A stretch of 64,000 nucleotides of DNA from positions 22,654,066 through 22,718,065 of the forward strand of contig NC_012872.2 in assembly GCF_000003195.3 (NCBI RefSeq), written 5' to 3'. This DNA is from Sorghum bicolor. Its lineage: Eukaryota; Streptophyta; Magnoliopsida; Poales; Poaceae. The stretch's first letter is position 1, and the number at the start of each line of letters is the position of its first letter. Positions 12,381-23,657 of the stretch are shown here, in pieces. The position numbers and the translations under genes are program-made. Below the pieces are notes generated by a model that worked only from the letters and a program-made list of their open reading frames with translations, did not search any database and was not told the DNA's origin.

Positions 12381-13580
12381 TCATATGTTGTCCTGAAGAG
12401 AAGCATGGAATTCAGGAAAATTCTCCAGTAGATAGTCCTCAGATTCCCAAGTGGCTTCCTCTTCAGAGTGCTGGCTCCACTGTGTCTTGTACCACTTGGT
12501 AGTCGTTCTTCGAGTAATTCTATTTCTTTGATCCAGTACTCGGACAGGATACTCCGAATAAGTTAGATCTGGTTCAAGTTCTACGTCTTCAATATCTTGA
12601 ACTTGGTCTGGTACCCGAAGACACTTTTTCAGTTGAGACACATGGAACACATTATGTATCCCGGATAATCGTTCGGGCAGTTTAAGGCGGTAAGCTACCT
12701 GTCCACATCGGTCAATGATTGGAAATGGACCAATGTAACGGGGCGCTAACTTGCCTTTAACACCAAAACGATTTACTCCTTTCATTGGGGATACTTTCAA
12801 ATACACATGATCACCTTTGACGAACTTTAATGGTCGACGTCTTTTATTAGCGTAACTTTTCTGTCGGGACTGAGCAACTTTCAAGTTATTTTGGATTTGT
12901 TTCACTTTGCTCTCAGTCTCTTTCACTAAGTCAACTCCGAAGAACCATCTTTCCCCAGGTTCCGACCAATGTAACGGAGTTCGACATCGACGACCATACA
13001 GTGCCTCAAAGGGTGCCATCTTGATACTCTCTTGGTAGCTATTGTTGTAAGAAAATTCGGCTAGAGGCAAGCAGTCATCCCACTTATCTGGAAAATTCAG
13101 GGCACAAGATCTTAATAGATCTTCTAGGATTTGATTCACCCTTTCAGTTTGCCCACCTGTTTGAGGGTGGTAGGCTGTGCTATATAAAAGTTTGGTACCC
13201 AAGGATTTGTGTAAACATTTCCAGAATTGGGAGACAAATTGTGTGCCTCTATCTGACACTATTGTCTTTGGCACCCCATGCAGACTTAGGATACGATCAA
13301 AATAAATCTGAGCATAGGTGGAAGTATGATACGATTTCTTTACAGGTAAAAAGTGTGCTGTTTTGGTGAGACGATCTACGATGACCCAAATTGAATCAAA
13401 GCTTTTGGTTGTCTTGGGCAATCCCACTATGAAATCCATACTTATGTCATCAAATTTCCAGGCTGGAATAGGCAAAGGTTGCAACTCACCAGCAGATTTG
13501 AGATGAATAGCTTTGACTTTTCGACAGGTGTCACATTGGGCCACATAGCGAGCTATTTCTATTTTCATTTTGTCCACCAA
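12381..13580 (-). CDS. Integrase with C-terminal chromodomain, element B
   Basis: An open frame of 399 codons encodes most of a chromovirus integrase, which would insert the cDNA copy into chromosomes. The CxxC half of the HHCC zinc finger lies at residues 15-18 (QCDTCRK); the two histidines (HTTRYSIH) are in the preceding ORF, so a frame break splits the finger. The catalytic triad is present: [17 protein letters not shown] and [18 protein letters not shown] region follows and then a chromodomain (about residues 335-395: [25 protein letters not shown]), which in this lineage guides insertion to heterochromatin. The ATG lies in AAAATGA, overlapping the TGA that ends RT-RNase H, so expression would need a -1 frameshift or reinitiation, or this is a 1-nt deletion. 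The same arrangement occurs at 8686-8701. Confidence 0.87.
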   Translation of the reverse strand: MVDKMKIEIARYVAQCDTCRKVKAIHLKSAGELQPLPIPAWKFDDISMDFIVGLPKTTKSFDSIWVIVDRLTKTAHFLPVKKSYHTSTYAQIYFDRILSLHGVPKTIVSDRGTQFVSQFWKCLHKSLGTKLLYSTAYHPQTGGQTERVNQILEDLLRSCALNFPDKWDDCLPLAEFSYNNSYQESIKMAPFEALYGRRCRTPLHWSEPGERWFFGVDLVKETESKVKQIQNNLKVAQSRQKSYANKRRRPLKFVKGDHVYLKVSPMKGVNRFGVKGKLAPRYIGPFPIIDRCGQVAYRLKLPERLSGIHNVFHVSQLKKCLRVPDQVQDIEDVELEPDLTYSEYPVRVLDQRNRITRRTTTKWYKTQWSQHSEEEATWESEDYLLENFPEFHASLQDNI

Positions 13581-15109
13581 AACCTCTGTTTTAGGTCCTG
13601 ATACATCTTATTGCTTCCCGAATGAATAGAATACCTCGTGGTATGAGCTTCATCCAGGATTTGTTGACGTAGCTCAGGTACCTTTGGAACCACTAACCGG
13701 TTCTTGAACCAGATTACTCCCGCATCATCCACCTTAAAGTCTGTGGGTGCTCTATTAGAAATCTTCTCTTTAAGATGTTTCATGCCTTTGTCCTCTCTTT
13801 GTGCCTCTATGATTTGAGCTTCGAGATGGAAATCAATCTTTAGATTGGCAAGGCTTCCTTGGGAAATCATTTCTATCCCCAAGTTTTCTAGCTCTTGGCA
13901 CAAAGTTATATTCCTAGGCGTCACTGTTAAGCAATTACAGTGAGCCTTACGACTGAGGGCATCAGCTACTACATATGCCTTACCAGGGTGATAATGCACC
14001 TCAAGGTCGTAATCTTTAATTAATTCTAGCCACCTTCGCTGGCGCATATTAAGCTCAGCTTGAGTAAAGATATACTTCAAGCTTTTGTGATCGGTGTATA
14101 GATGACAGGTGTTCCCCAACAGATAATGACGCCAGATCTTTAATGCATGTACCACGGCGGCTAGTTCAAGATCATGGGTCGGGTAATTCTCTTCATGTGG
14201 TTTGAGCTGTCTGGGAGCATAGGCAATTACACGACCCTCCTGCATTAGCACACAGCCTATCCCTATCCCTGATGCGTCACAATACACGTCAAAGGGTTTT
14301 TCAATGTCTGGCTGGGCTAAGACAGGTGCAGTTGTCAATAATCTTTTCAGAGTCTGAAAGGCTTGCTCACATTGAGGTGACCAAACAAATTTTGTTTGAC
14401 CTTTGAGCAAGGTCGTGATTGGTTTGGCGACTCTCGAAAAGTCCGGAATAAAACGACGGTAATATCCCGCCATACCCAGAAAACTACGGACCTCATGTAC
14501 CGTAGTCGGGGGTTTCCAATTCAACACATCTTCTACCTTGCCTGGGTCTACAGCGACTCCCTCCGCTGATAATACACGACCCAGGAAATGAACTTTGTCC
14601 AGCCAGAACTCACATTTGCTGAACTTGGCATATAGTTGATGCTCCCTAAGACGGGTCAGCACGATTCTCAAATGTTCAGCATGTTCTTTCTTAGTCTTGG
14701 AGTAAATCAAGATGTCATCAATAAAGACGACGACAAATTTGTCTAGTTCTGGCATGAAGACAGAGTTCATCAGGTACATGAAATGGGCCGGTGCATTAGT
14801 TAATCCGAAAGACATCACCAAGTATTCATACAACCCGTAACGGGTTGTAAAAGCTATCTTGAGCACATCTTCCGGCCTAATTTTAATTTGGTGGTACCCT
14901 GATCTCAAATAAATTTTTGAGAACACTTTGGCCCTGGCTAGCTGGTCAAACAGTAAGTCAATGCGGGGCAATGGGTACTTGTTCTTAATCGTCACCTCAT
15001 TTAGGGGACGATAATCGACACACAGCCTTAATGTTTGATCTTTCTTTTTTACAAACAAGGCTGGGCAACCCCAGGGAGAAGAACTGGGCTGAATAAAACC
15101 TTTCTGCAA
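13565..15109 (-). CDS. Reverse transcriptase-RNase H, element B
   Basis: The frame is open for 514 codons and carries RT (about residues 1-190: [32 protein letters not shown]) and RNase H (about 270-400: [32 protein letters not shown]). A spacer with the two zinc-finger histidines of integrase follows. It shares its reading frame with Gag-protease (15131-16912) but is separated by an in-frame TAA, so the natural product would be a Gag-Pol polyprotein and the given ATG is probably not a true start. Motif A reads [10 protein letters not shown]; the catalytic Asp is Tyr here, while the partial copy at 8686-10230 keeps [10 protein letters not shown]. This RT is therefore predicted inactive. Confidence 0.88.
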   Translation of the reverse strand: MQKGFIQPSSSPWGCPALFVKKKDQTLRLCVDYRPLNEVTIKNKYPLPRIDLLFDQLARAKVFSKIYLRSGYHQIKIRPEDVLKIAFTTRYGLYEYLVMSFGLTNAPAHFMYLMNSVFMPELDKFVVVFIDDILIYSKTKKEHAEHLRIVLTRLREHQLYAKFSKCEFWLDKVHFLGRVLSAEGVAVDPGKVEDVLNWKPPTTVHEVRSFLGMAGYYRRFIPDFSRVAKPITTLLKGQTKFVWSPQCEQAFQTLKRLLTTAPVLAQPDIEKPFDVYCDASGIGIGCVLMQEGRVIAYAPRQLKPHEENYPTHDLELAAVVHALKIWRHYLLGNTCHLYTDHKSLKYIFTQAELNMRQRRWLELIKDYDLEVHYHPGKAYVVADALSRKAHCNCLTVTPRNITLCQELENLGIEMISQGSLANLKIDFHLEAQIIEAQREDKGMKHLKEKISNRAPTDFKVDDAGVIWFKNRLVVPKVPELRQQILDEAHTTRYSIHSGSNKMYQDLKQRFWWTK

Positions 15110-15130
15110 CAGCTCTTGTAATTGGGTTTT

Positions 15131-16912
15131 TTATTCGGCTAGCTCTTTCGGTGCCATTCTGTAGGCCCTTCGAGATATTGGGGCTGTCCCTGGTTTCAAT
15201 TCTATACTGAATTGTACATCCCGGTCCGGAGGCAGACCTGGTAGATCTTCAGGGAATACATCCGGAAAATCTCGAACTACCGGGATATCTTTGACTTCAG
15301 ACACATTAGTGGCATGAACTTGCCCAATTGTCCGCTTGGGAGTAACTAATTGAATTAGCAAATAAGAATGCTCATTGGGCAATGGGATTTTAATGGTGCG
15401 ATGCAAAGTGTCTAGCACAACCCCTCGTTGTGCCATCCAGTTCATGCCTAGTATGACATCAATCTCCTGGTCTTTAAGAACAATCATGCTAGTGGGAAAA
15501 CTATGCCCACCAAATTCGATGGGTACCTGGTGAACCATTTCTTTGGAGCTCAGCCGTCCTCCTGGCGACTGTATGTAAAAATGATCTTGTGTTTCCCCAA
15601 TGGGTATGCCATGCTTTAATACAAAGGTGCGGTTGATGAATGTATGAGATGCACCAGAATCAAAAAGCATTAAAGCAGGATGTTTCGCAATAGGAAACGT
15701 ACCCATCATTACTGGTTCACCCTCCGGAATCGTCTCCACCTCCGTATGGAAGACTTGTCCCACCTTCTTTGCTGGTTTTCCCTTTTGCACAGGTTGTCCT
15801 TTCTGATCCCCAGTCCTGAATTGTCCCGGCTGGGGTTGGCCCATAGGTGGCCTTTGGAAGGTAGGGTTGGTTTGGCGGGGAAAAGGGCATTCTTTAGAGA
15901 AATGCCCAGGCTTACCACAATTGAAACAAGGGTAATTGTGGCTGGGCGGAGCAGTGGGGCGAACACCTGGGGCGTTCGGCTGGCATGGTGCAAGAGCGAT
16001 GGCAGTAGGTCGAGAGTATACCTGCTGCCCTGGTCTATACAGTGGAGGGGAGAAAGGACCACGATAAGGTGACGGCGCTTGGAAGCGTCCGTGGCCTTGC
16101 GGGTGATAAATGATTCTCTGGCGCTTTTGACCGTGACCAGAGAAGGAGGAAGAAGCAGCCTTCTTCTTGGCTTCTTTATGCTTCCTATTTTTTTCTTCAG
16201 AGGCGATGGCAATATTTACCGCCTCATAGAAGGTAGCATTTTGGCAGGTGGTCATCATGCTGTGAAGTTTAGTATTTAGACCACGCATGAAGCAGGCTTT
16301 CTTCTTTCTGTCAGTGTTCACATGTTCTGTGGCATATTGAGAGAGATGATTAAACTTTGCCACGTATTCCATGACACTCTTATCGCCTTGCTGCAAGGCG
16401 AGAAACTCTTCGGCCTTCATGGCCATGAGCCCTTCGGGGATGTAATGGGCGCGGAACGCGTCCTTAAACTCGGTCCAGGTGACTTGGTGTCCGGGAGCTT
16501 GGATAGCTAAGAAGTTCTCCCACCAGGCACCCGCAGCTCCCCGAAGCTGCTGAGCTGCGAACAGGGGCTTCTGAGTTTCTGAACACTGAATCAAACTGAA
16601 CTTGTGCTCCAATGTCCGGAGCCAGTCATCCGCTTCTAAAGGCTCATCGGCCTTAGTGAACACCGGGGGCCTGGTCTCGGTAAAGTCCACATACCGAGTC
16701 TCTCCGTCCCCATTGCGCAGTGCCCTGAAGTTTGGGGCGGGGTGTGGTTGACGCTGTGCTAGCTCGCGCAGCAAGCGAGCGTTGTCAGTAGTAGCATTCA
16801 ACAAAACAGCAATGGCCTTGGCCAAAGAAGGTGGAGCAGGTGGAGGGTTGGGGATATCATCCCCTCCCTGAGATGTCCCAGCTCCATCAGATCCGCGTGT
16901 ACGCATCGGCAT
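15131..16912 (-). CDS. Gag-protease polyprotein, element B
   Basis: A 593-codon frame starts at an ATG (16912) following an ORF0 region. Residues about 110-220 form the retrotransposon Gag/capsid domain (AAGAWWENFLAI, FRAHYIPEGL). A basic Pro/Gln-rich region leads to a CCHC zinc knuckle (CFNCGKPGHFSKEC, about residue 330). A retropepsin follows with LMLFDSGASHTF, so the DSG active site is intact, and VILGMNWM downstream. The last residues ([15 protein letters not shown]) are the beginning of RT and run into TAA. Gag forms the particle and protease matures it. Ending a few residues into RT, rather than at a Gag/Pol boundary, suggests the TAA interrupts what was one polyprotein frame. No other lesion is visible. 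Confidence 0.9.
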   Translation of the reverse strand: MPMRTRGSDGAGTSQGGDDIPNPPPAPPSLAKAIAVLLNATTDNARLLRELAQRQPHPAPNFRALRNGDGETRYVDFTETRPPVFTKADEPLEADDWLRTLEHKFSLIQCSETQKPLFAAQQLRGAAGAWWENFLAIQAPGHQVTWTEFKDAFRAHYIPEGLMAMKAEEFLALQQGDKSVMEYVAKFNHLSQYATEHVNTDRKKKACFMRGLNTKLHSMMTTCQNATFYEAVNIAIASEEKNRKHKEAKKKAASSSFSGHGQKRQRIIYHPQGHGRFQAPSPYRGPFSPPLYRPGQQVYSRPTAIALAPCQPNAPGVRPTAPPSHNYPCFNCGKPGHFSKECPFPRQTNPTFQRPPMGQPQPGQFRTGDQKGQPVQKGKPAKKVGQVFHTEVETIPEGEPVMMGTFPIAKHPALMLFDSGASHTFINRTFVLKHGIPIGETQDHFYIQSPGGRLSSKEMVHQVPIEFGGHSFPTSMIVLKDQEIDVILGMNWMAQRGVVLDTLHRTIKIPLPNEHSYLLIQLVTPKRTIGQVHATNVSEVKDIPVVRDFPDVFPEDLPGLPPDRDVQFSIELKPGTAPISRRAYRMAPKELAE

Positions 16913-17125
16913 CTGCTACAAGAATCATAGGTACTTGTCACCACATGAACTTCATAACGTAGAACATATCTTACATTCTTCCATTCATTCATTAAACATT
17001 AGTTCCACACACTAGGAACAAACAAGTACAACTTCTCAAACCAAAAGAGAACTTATATTACAAACCCGAACCCCACTACGGCAAGCTAGGACTCCTACAA
17101 TGACGTTGCCCACGGTTTCACCGAA

Positions 17126-17830
17126 CTAATCGGTGTGGCCAGAGCTGTAGCCCGGGTCGTCATTGCCATCATCCTGATTACCCCCTGGGTTGATGTCATC
17201 GGGATCGGACTCCTCTTCATCACTGAGGCCTGGATCGGGTTCCCCCTCGTCTGCCAACTCGCCATCCGTATCCATTTCTCCTTCGCCTGGAGGTGGGTGG
17301 AGCTGATGATATAGATCAAATGCAATATCACAATATTGCATTGCCAAGTCATTGACGGTATCTAAGTGATGTGCCAGCTCCAGCTTCTCCAACTGGAGCT
17401 GGTCCTCTCGCTACCACGCGACATCCCGCTGCGCGGTGACCGTGGCCGCCATCTTCACGTACAAATCTTTAAGATATCTGGCCTTGCCCAGCTTCGCATT
17501 CATCCTAGTCAGCTCATGCCTGTGTGCGCTCCTAGCTTCTTCTTCTCGGGCAACGCCGGCATTCCTCTCCTCCACCATACGGGACAACATGGCTTCACAG
17601 TTCTCTGTAGCTTGTTTTTCTTTGGCTAGTTGAGCTTTGAGTTTGCCGATCTCCATAACATTGTACATTCTTTCTCTCATCACCTCAGTCAACTCGGCGG
17701 ACAACCTGTCCACCTCCGGCTGAGGCGGTGAACGGCTACTGCTGGCTTGATCACTGCGTGGAGCCAACTGATGTCGGGGAACTCCTTTTGGACCTGTCCA
17801 ATTACGCGGGGTCTGCTTCTGACGAGCCAT
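17126..17830 (-). pseudogene. ORF0: coiled-coil protein upstream of gag, element B
   Basis: A frame begins at ATG 17830 (MARQKQTPRNWTGPKG), runs 139 codons to a TAG at 17411-17413, then continues in the same frame to a stop at 17126. The first half has a basic N-terminus and a long heptad-like stretch rich in Glu, Lys, Arg and Ala (about residues 45-125), so a coiled coil is likely. The second half ends in a very acidic tail (EGEPDPGLSDEEESDPDD). It lies between PBS and gag, where RIRE3/RIRE8-type rice elements are reported to carry an extra ORF called orf0. Its function is unknown; I infer only that it is that ORF, broken by one nonsense codon. Confidence 0.6.
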
Positions 17831-18189
17831 CCTGTAGAGGGTAAGTTTAGATTAGTAAGAGAGACCTTAAAGGTTAGCAAGAATAGGTTTGGTTCTATTC
17901 ACCCAACCCGAACAAGGAGGAAGGAAACTTAACCAGTTAATACATCATGATGCATGCACGAACTTACGATCCCTACCAACGATTTGCAACAATATTACTT
18001 TAAAATTTTACAACATAGGGCAATACTCTATGTTGCTCCTCCATACCACTTCAAAAATTCTAAGGAGGCCTATAGACAGTGGTAAGTTAGGGCTAAGCAC
18101 TTGGACTCAAAGTAGATCAGTTTATAGTATTGGATCCAAAGGAATTTTGAAGTTTTTCAAGAGGTACAACAGTCATCTTAGCAACGAAT

Positions 18190-18201
18190 GCTCTGATACC
18201 A
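18190..18201 (-). promoter_or_regulatory. Primer binding site of element B (initiator tRNA-Met)
   Basis: The minus strand reads TGGTATCAGAGC, complementary to the 3' end of plant initiator tRNA-Met, two bases inside the 5' LTR (18204). This fixes the element's orientation and LTR boundary. Confidence 0.93.
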
Positions 18202-18203
18202 GC

Positions 18204-21200
18204 TGTGACAGAAGCCCCTAAGTGTTTGGGCCCACCGGCACCTGTCACTGTCCTAAGGACCTCTGACGGCGATGTCGGGGATCCTCCCACTTTAGAAGTC
18301 CGATGAACGTCGCTGGACGCTCATTCCACTGCTACCAGCGGCGTGCCAAGCCGGCTCGTCCTGACCACTGGTGGTGGTCAATTAACGAGAACTTCTTCTT
18401 CTCGCCCTTACAGGATAGCAAGTGGCCACCTTAACACCAGGATCATTCGTTGCGAAGACATTGCAGTACCACAAACGACATACGACTAAAATAATATTTC
18501 AGAGTAAAACAGCGGAAGTATTACATAACTTATTTTACAAAAGGAGTTCTTCCAAATAGCAGAGTGTTATTACAAACCAGGTCCAGCGGAGCAACTTAAA
18601 CTTTAGAACAGAGATTACAAATTTACAGACCCTGCCCATGGGTCACGCTCACTCTTCTTCGTCGTCAACCTCGACGACGGTCACACAACAGGGTCCGAAA
18701 CAAGTCGGCTCCTGAGCTTCACCTGCAACAGGGGTTATAACACCCTGAGTACGGGAGTACTCAACAAGACTTATCCGGCAGGAAAAGAGGAGAACTTAGG
18801 AATGCAGGCTAAGGGTAGGCAAAGAGTGGCTGAGCAAGGAGCCAGAAGATTTTGCCAAAAAGCTTACTAATAGTGCATCCTTACTTTCAAGTTTTACCTG
18901 CGAAGTCCTCTCCCGTCGAGGCCGAGGAGTTCGAGGACAGTCTAACTAGTTGTTTCCCCACAGACGAGTCTGTGAGTTGCTAGTCCTAAAATAGAGTATC
19001 ATTTATTCGATGGCCATAGCTTCATGTCGCTATGAGTCCGGTAATTGGGATCCGAACCTCACGAGACATTTCCCCCTTTCCCATTTTACCAATTAGTTGC
19101 ATAATTAACTACGATGAGGGGCAGTGGATTGAGTCTCCCAATCGGGGAGCAACGACGATTCGAACCGCTTAGCAATCCAGCTGGAGTTCCTAACCACCCG
19201 ACATATGTAGAACCAAAACTTGCATATGTCAACCCAAATCAAGCTCTCCCCAAATTTGACCAGGTTCGCGGCACCCGAGAGCACAGTACTCCACCATCCT
19301 ACAGCCGATCTAGATGTTTTTCGGTCATCTCAGATCCGTAAGGTGGGTACACACTACTCTCGCCATCTTTCCACTCCCAGTGCGCGAGTAGCTGTTCGCG
19401 TCGAGGGATTACAAGACCGGGCTTACCGAGGGCAAGTGGCTAGTACTATAAATTCTCAACCCAGCGGGCCATCAACGGACCGGTCCTTAACCGACACAGT
19501 TGGAGACACTACTTTAAGACTCCATTCTTAAAGCAAGTCCACCGACCGGTCTCAGATTAAAACATCATTGATCATAAATGTATTCCACAACAACCCTTCA
19601 AACTTTCTTATTTGAAAACCTATCTAGTAGCAGGGCTAAGCATTACTACGCAGTTTTAAATAAACAGGTGTCAAGGACAGGATAACAGATATCAAGGCAG
19701 TAAATGCAGCAAGTAGGTTAACCCAATTCTCAACTACCTAATGCAGCATTTTCAATTCATAAGTGATAAAAGATTTAAAACATTCAAGGAGGGTTAATGC
19801 ATCCGGGGCTTGCCTTGGTTGCAGGGCAGGGAGGGACCCTCAGAGACTTCCCAAGTCTCGGATCCGACTTCCTCGAACGGAGCACCGACCTCGGGGTTCG
19901 GTTCAACGGGCGCTCCTTCGGTCACGGATACTATACGCAAAACGATGAATGCTCATGATGTGCGTATGACAAATATGCAAGAAGGGTCAAGTCGAGTACA
20001 ACTTGCCTTCTCGGAGCAACACAGAATAAACATTAATTAACGTTGTTTACTATTTTAGTGTTTTTACCCAAGAGGTTGCATCTGTAAATTAGAATATTTC
20101 TTAATTCATAATTATCTTAAATTAACTAATTATTAATCCTATTTACCTCAATTAACTCTTAAATAACTACTAATGACAATAATTAAGTATTAAGGCCAAA
20201 CAATAATTAAATGCCAAAGGTCATTAGGGTTAATGACCTCAGGTCATCACATAATCCAAAATCACCCAAACCTAATTATGAGGATTTAACTAATCACTAT
20301 CTAATTATTTTGGAATTATTATTTAATTACTAAATAAGGGTTTATTAATATTTTATCCAAACATAATCCAAATGCCACCAAATTTTGTGTGGAGCCAGGG
20401 AATAATATTCAGAGGCTCTCCACAAATTTTGGTGATTTTTGGACATACAAATAAATTATTAAAATTCATACAAGTTTTATTCGCTAATTAAAGGAGCCAA
20501 TTTTTATATCCTTGCAAACTGTCAAAAACACAGAACCTAATATTTTTCTTTGGTTCTATATATTTCAGGGAGTCTATACAAAAATTCTCATCATTTTTGG
20601 ATCATCACCCAATTTATTACACAAATTCAAACATTCAGCATATTTAAACAAAAAGGAAAAAGAAAAAGGCACTGTGGCGCGCGGGCGGCCTGCTTGGACT
20701 TGGCCCAAGTCGGCCCGCGAGCGCTCTCCCGCGCGGCCTGCGCGCGCTGGCGCTGCTCTCTCACACGGCCGCTGACGAGCGGGTCCCGCTCGTCAGGGGC
20801 GTCTTCCACCTCTCACCACCGCTCCGGTGAGCCCTGGCTCCGCGCCGGTGAGCTCCCGGCCTGCGCGGCGGGGTGGGTTAGCATCTCCGACGTCTCGCGC
20901 AACCCCTAGGACACACGAGACCACCTTTACTCCCCCTACCCTCCCTGACCACGCTCATGGCGGATGGCCGTCGCGGCCGAGCACACGCTGGCCACCACAG
21001 GCGAGTATAGCGCACAAGGAGTAGCGCAAAAGCACTAGAAGCTCACCACGACTTCAGCCGAGCGAAAAGCAGCAGCGGAGAGGGCCGGGGTGATGCTGGC
21101 CACGGTGGTATGCGCGCGGCGGCGCTTTGGCCGGAATTGGAGAGGGACGGCTCGGTAGAGGGCGCTGGTAGGTTAGAGCTTGTGTTCGGGGGTGCAACCG

Positions 21201-22256
21201 GTGGCGGAGCTCAAGGCGGAGCTGCTGGCGTGCTCAAAGGGCTTGGAAAGGCAACGGGTGAGGCGAAATTGGGAGGCACAGGGAGCTCGTCGGCGTCGAG
21301 GTTCAGGAAGAAGAAAAGAAAAGTCCCGGCCACCCGAGGCTTTATCCATGCGACGGCGCCTGCAATGCGGATGAGGACGTCCGCGCGAAGCACAGCAGCA
21401 AGCAGCTGTGTGGCCAGCTGCGTGGCGTCGCGTGCGGAGGCGGCTCTGCCCCGGCGGCAGAGCACCCCCCCCCTGCCGAACACTGTAGCAATCCTCATCC
21501 ACAGTTTGTAGTTTTGTAAAATTCGCCCGAAATTTGAACTGGAGTCAAATTTGTGTCAAAACAAAAGTTGTTCCACATTTTATAAGCTACAAAACATATT
21601 TAAGAGTCCAGAACTGATTTTGAGTGTAAGGGCATGAATTTAGGGGAAACCGTTTGAAATTCGAAAATTCAATTTGGGGCAAATTTGGTTTGAATTGGGG
21701 CAGATCAGAATTTCCAAAATTACTTTTGTTTTTCCTAAACAACTTGAAAAATTCCCAACATGAAAGTTGCTCAACTTTTTGTGTTCTACAACTTTCATGT
21801 TGACCACTTTTCAAAATTCCAAATGGATTTTGAATTGGAGGTTTAAATTGGAAAAGGGGACATTTTTTGGAAATCTGTATTTGCAAAATTACTTTGAATT
21901 TTTTTATTGAAACTTCAAAAACTCAACACACCAAAGTTGTACCCCTTAACAAGATCTACAACTTTGCTTTTGAACTCAACCTCAAATTTTGCTTAGTTTT
22001 TAAGTTGTGCAAAAAGGGGCAATTCTAGGATCCAGAAATCAGGGTTTCCCCCCCCCTTAGCTTTTCGAAAAACTTCCACCCTAGGGTTTTAGCAAGCATC
22101 AACACACAACATAAGCACACTCTACTACCCTAAGCACAAGCAATCAAAATAAACTTGTTTTAAGTTGATGCATAATAATGTGCTTAACAAATATGCTTTG
22201 CAATGCATATGATGACATGATCCGCTTTTAGTGTTCGTAACATCGGGGATGTTACA
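18204..22256 (-). repeat. 5' LTR of element B (4053 bp)
   Basis: This is the right copy, the 5' LTR in element orientation, and would hold the promoter and polyadenylation signal. It matches 3247-7297 throughout. In element orientation it starts TGTAACATCCCC and ends CTGTCACA; the first 20 bases form a near-perfect inverted repeat. I could not place a convincing TATA box. There is no coding content beyond ORFs repeated in all copies. Confidence 0.93.
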
Positions 22257-22261
22257 TCCAC
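22257..22261. repeat. Target-site duplication (right) of element B
   Basis: TCCAC, identical to 3242-3246, directly follows the GATGTTACA end of element B. Confidence 0.9.
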
Positions 22262-22720
22262 GATTGGGTCGATTTGGTCAGGGTATTCGAGGGTAACTTC
22301 CAAGGGACCTACATATGGCCCGGCAACTCGTGGGACCTCAGCAAGTGCAAGCAGAAGTCAGGAGAAACTCTCCGAGAGTATGCTCGACGCTTCTTGAAGC
22401 AGCGCACCGAGCTGCCGCACATCCCGGACCACGACGTCATCCTGGCCTTTGTCTCAGGCACCACCAGTCGAGACTTGGTGCGGGAGTTAGGCTGGCCTTC
22501 TTCAGCTGTGAAGGAGGTAAAGGCATGTCGCCCGCCGATGATGATGAGGGCCCCAGTCGAGGACCCAAGAAGAACAACAAGAAGAAGAAAGCACGGACGT
22601 TCTAGCGGGAAGCCCTCGACGACGATCTCGTCACCGCCATGGAGCGCAAAAGGCCTCGAGGACCCCAGAGGGGGCTATCTTCGACAAAATGCTAAAGGAG
22701 CCTTGCCCTTACCATAAGGG
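22262..22720 (+). pseudogene. gag pseudogene of element A, 3' part
   Basis: Coding sequence resumes with DWVDLVRVFEGNFQGTY, continuing the capsid-like domain interrupted at 3246, and proceeds through SGETLREYARRFLKQRTELP and VSGTTSRDLVRELG. After about 22500 the expected region before the zinc-finger part is shortened and the frame changes to one rich in Lys (KKNNKKKK, about 22570), with a TAG at about 22603-22605. I infer an internal deletion plus frameshifts. It leads into the zinc-finger and protease frame starting at 22689. Confidence 0.75.
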
Positions 22721-23657
22721 AGGGGCAAACCACAAGCTCGAGGACTATCGTATGCTGAAGAAGCACTTCGATGGCCTGGGGTTCAAGAAGGACGACCAGA
22801 AGAAAGAGAAAAATGGTGACAAGGGGGACGACAAAGACGACGAAGGTTTCCTGGCCGTCCACGATTGCTACATGATCTACGGTGGACCATCGACGCAGCT
22901 AACCGCATGGCAACGCAAGAGGGAGCGCCGCGAGGTCTTTGCGGCAAGGATGGCAGTGCCCCAGTACCTCAACTGGTCAAACACCCCCATCACCTTCGAT
23001 CGAGATGACCACCCCGACAAGGTAGTCGCCCCTGGCGTCTACCCGCTCATCGTCGACCCCATCATCGTCAACACCAGACTCTCGAAGGTGCTGATGGACG
23101 GCGGCAGCAGCTTGAACATCATCTACCTCGAGACCCTCGACCTTCTCAGCATCAACAGGGCCCAGCTCCAACGAAGCGCCGGCGGATTCCATGGAGTCGT
23201 ACCAGGAAAGAAGGCGCTGCCGGTATGTCGAATCGACTTGCCGGTCTGCTTTGGCCCGGCGGCCAATTTCAGAAAGGAGACCCTAACCTTTAAGGTGGTG
23301 GGATTCCGAGGCATGTACCACGCCATCATCGGGCACCCGGGCTATGCCAAGTTTATGGCTATCCCCAACTACACCTACCTGAAGCTGAAGATACCCGGAC
23401 CGAAGGGCGTCATCACCGTCAGCTCCTCCTACGAGCACACGTACGGATGCGATGTCGAGTGCGTCGAGTATGGGGAAGCTATCGAGAGCTCCGCTGAGCT
23501 CGCCTCAAAGCTCGAAGCCCTGGCCACAGAGGCTCCAGAGCCTAAGCGCCACGTGGGTAGCTTCGAGCCGGCAGAAGGAACAAAGAAGATCCCGCTCGAC
23601 CCCGACAACTTCGACAGCAAGGTGCTGACGATCAGCGCCGACCTCGACCCCAAATAG
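22689..23657 (+). pseudogene. Gag C-terminus and protease of element A
   Basis: A 322-codon open frame starts with a Tat-type zinc-finger remnant, CPYHKGGANHKLEDY. The final Cys expected after the second His is Tyr here, so the finger is probably lost. A Lys/Asp-rich linker (about residues 35-55) precedes a retropepsin-like domain with VLMDGGSSLNIIY (about 136-148) and GMYHAIIGHPGYAKF (about 215-230). The active-site form DGG, not DSG or DTG, is usual in this lineage. The frame ends with TAG at 23655-23657, after which RT is read in another frame. It would have processed the polyprotein, but is not translatable as part of one. Confidence 0.8.

Larger units (their letters stand above)
3247..22256 (-). 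mobile_element. Element B: Tekay/Del-type chromovirus, composite with duplicated internal region
   Basis: B is 19,010 bp, flanked by TCCAC duplications. On the minus strand it reads 5' LTR (22256-18204), PBS, ORF0, gag-protease, RT-RNase H, integrase-chromodomain, PPT, a truncated LTR (12176-10360), a partial second internal region (10363-7298), a second PPT and the 3' LTR (7297-3247). LTRs begin TGTAACATCCCC and end CTGTCACA in element orientation. A chromodomain after integrase, 4-kb LTRs, an ORF0 and an initiator-Met PBS fit the Tekay/Del chromovirus lineage, as in rice RIRE3/RIRE8. Outer LTRs differ at roughly one site per hundred where I compared them (about nine differences in the first 800 bp), so insertion is fairly recent. 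No copy of pol is intact. Confidence 0.9.

Noticed and set aside
22274..22717. A separate host gene beginning at 22274
   Set aside because: It continues the Gag domain interrupted at 3246 once element B and one TSD copy are removed.
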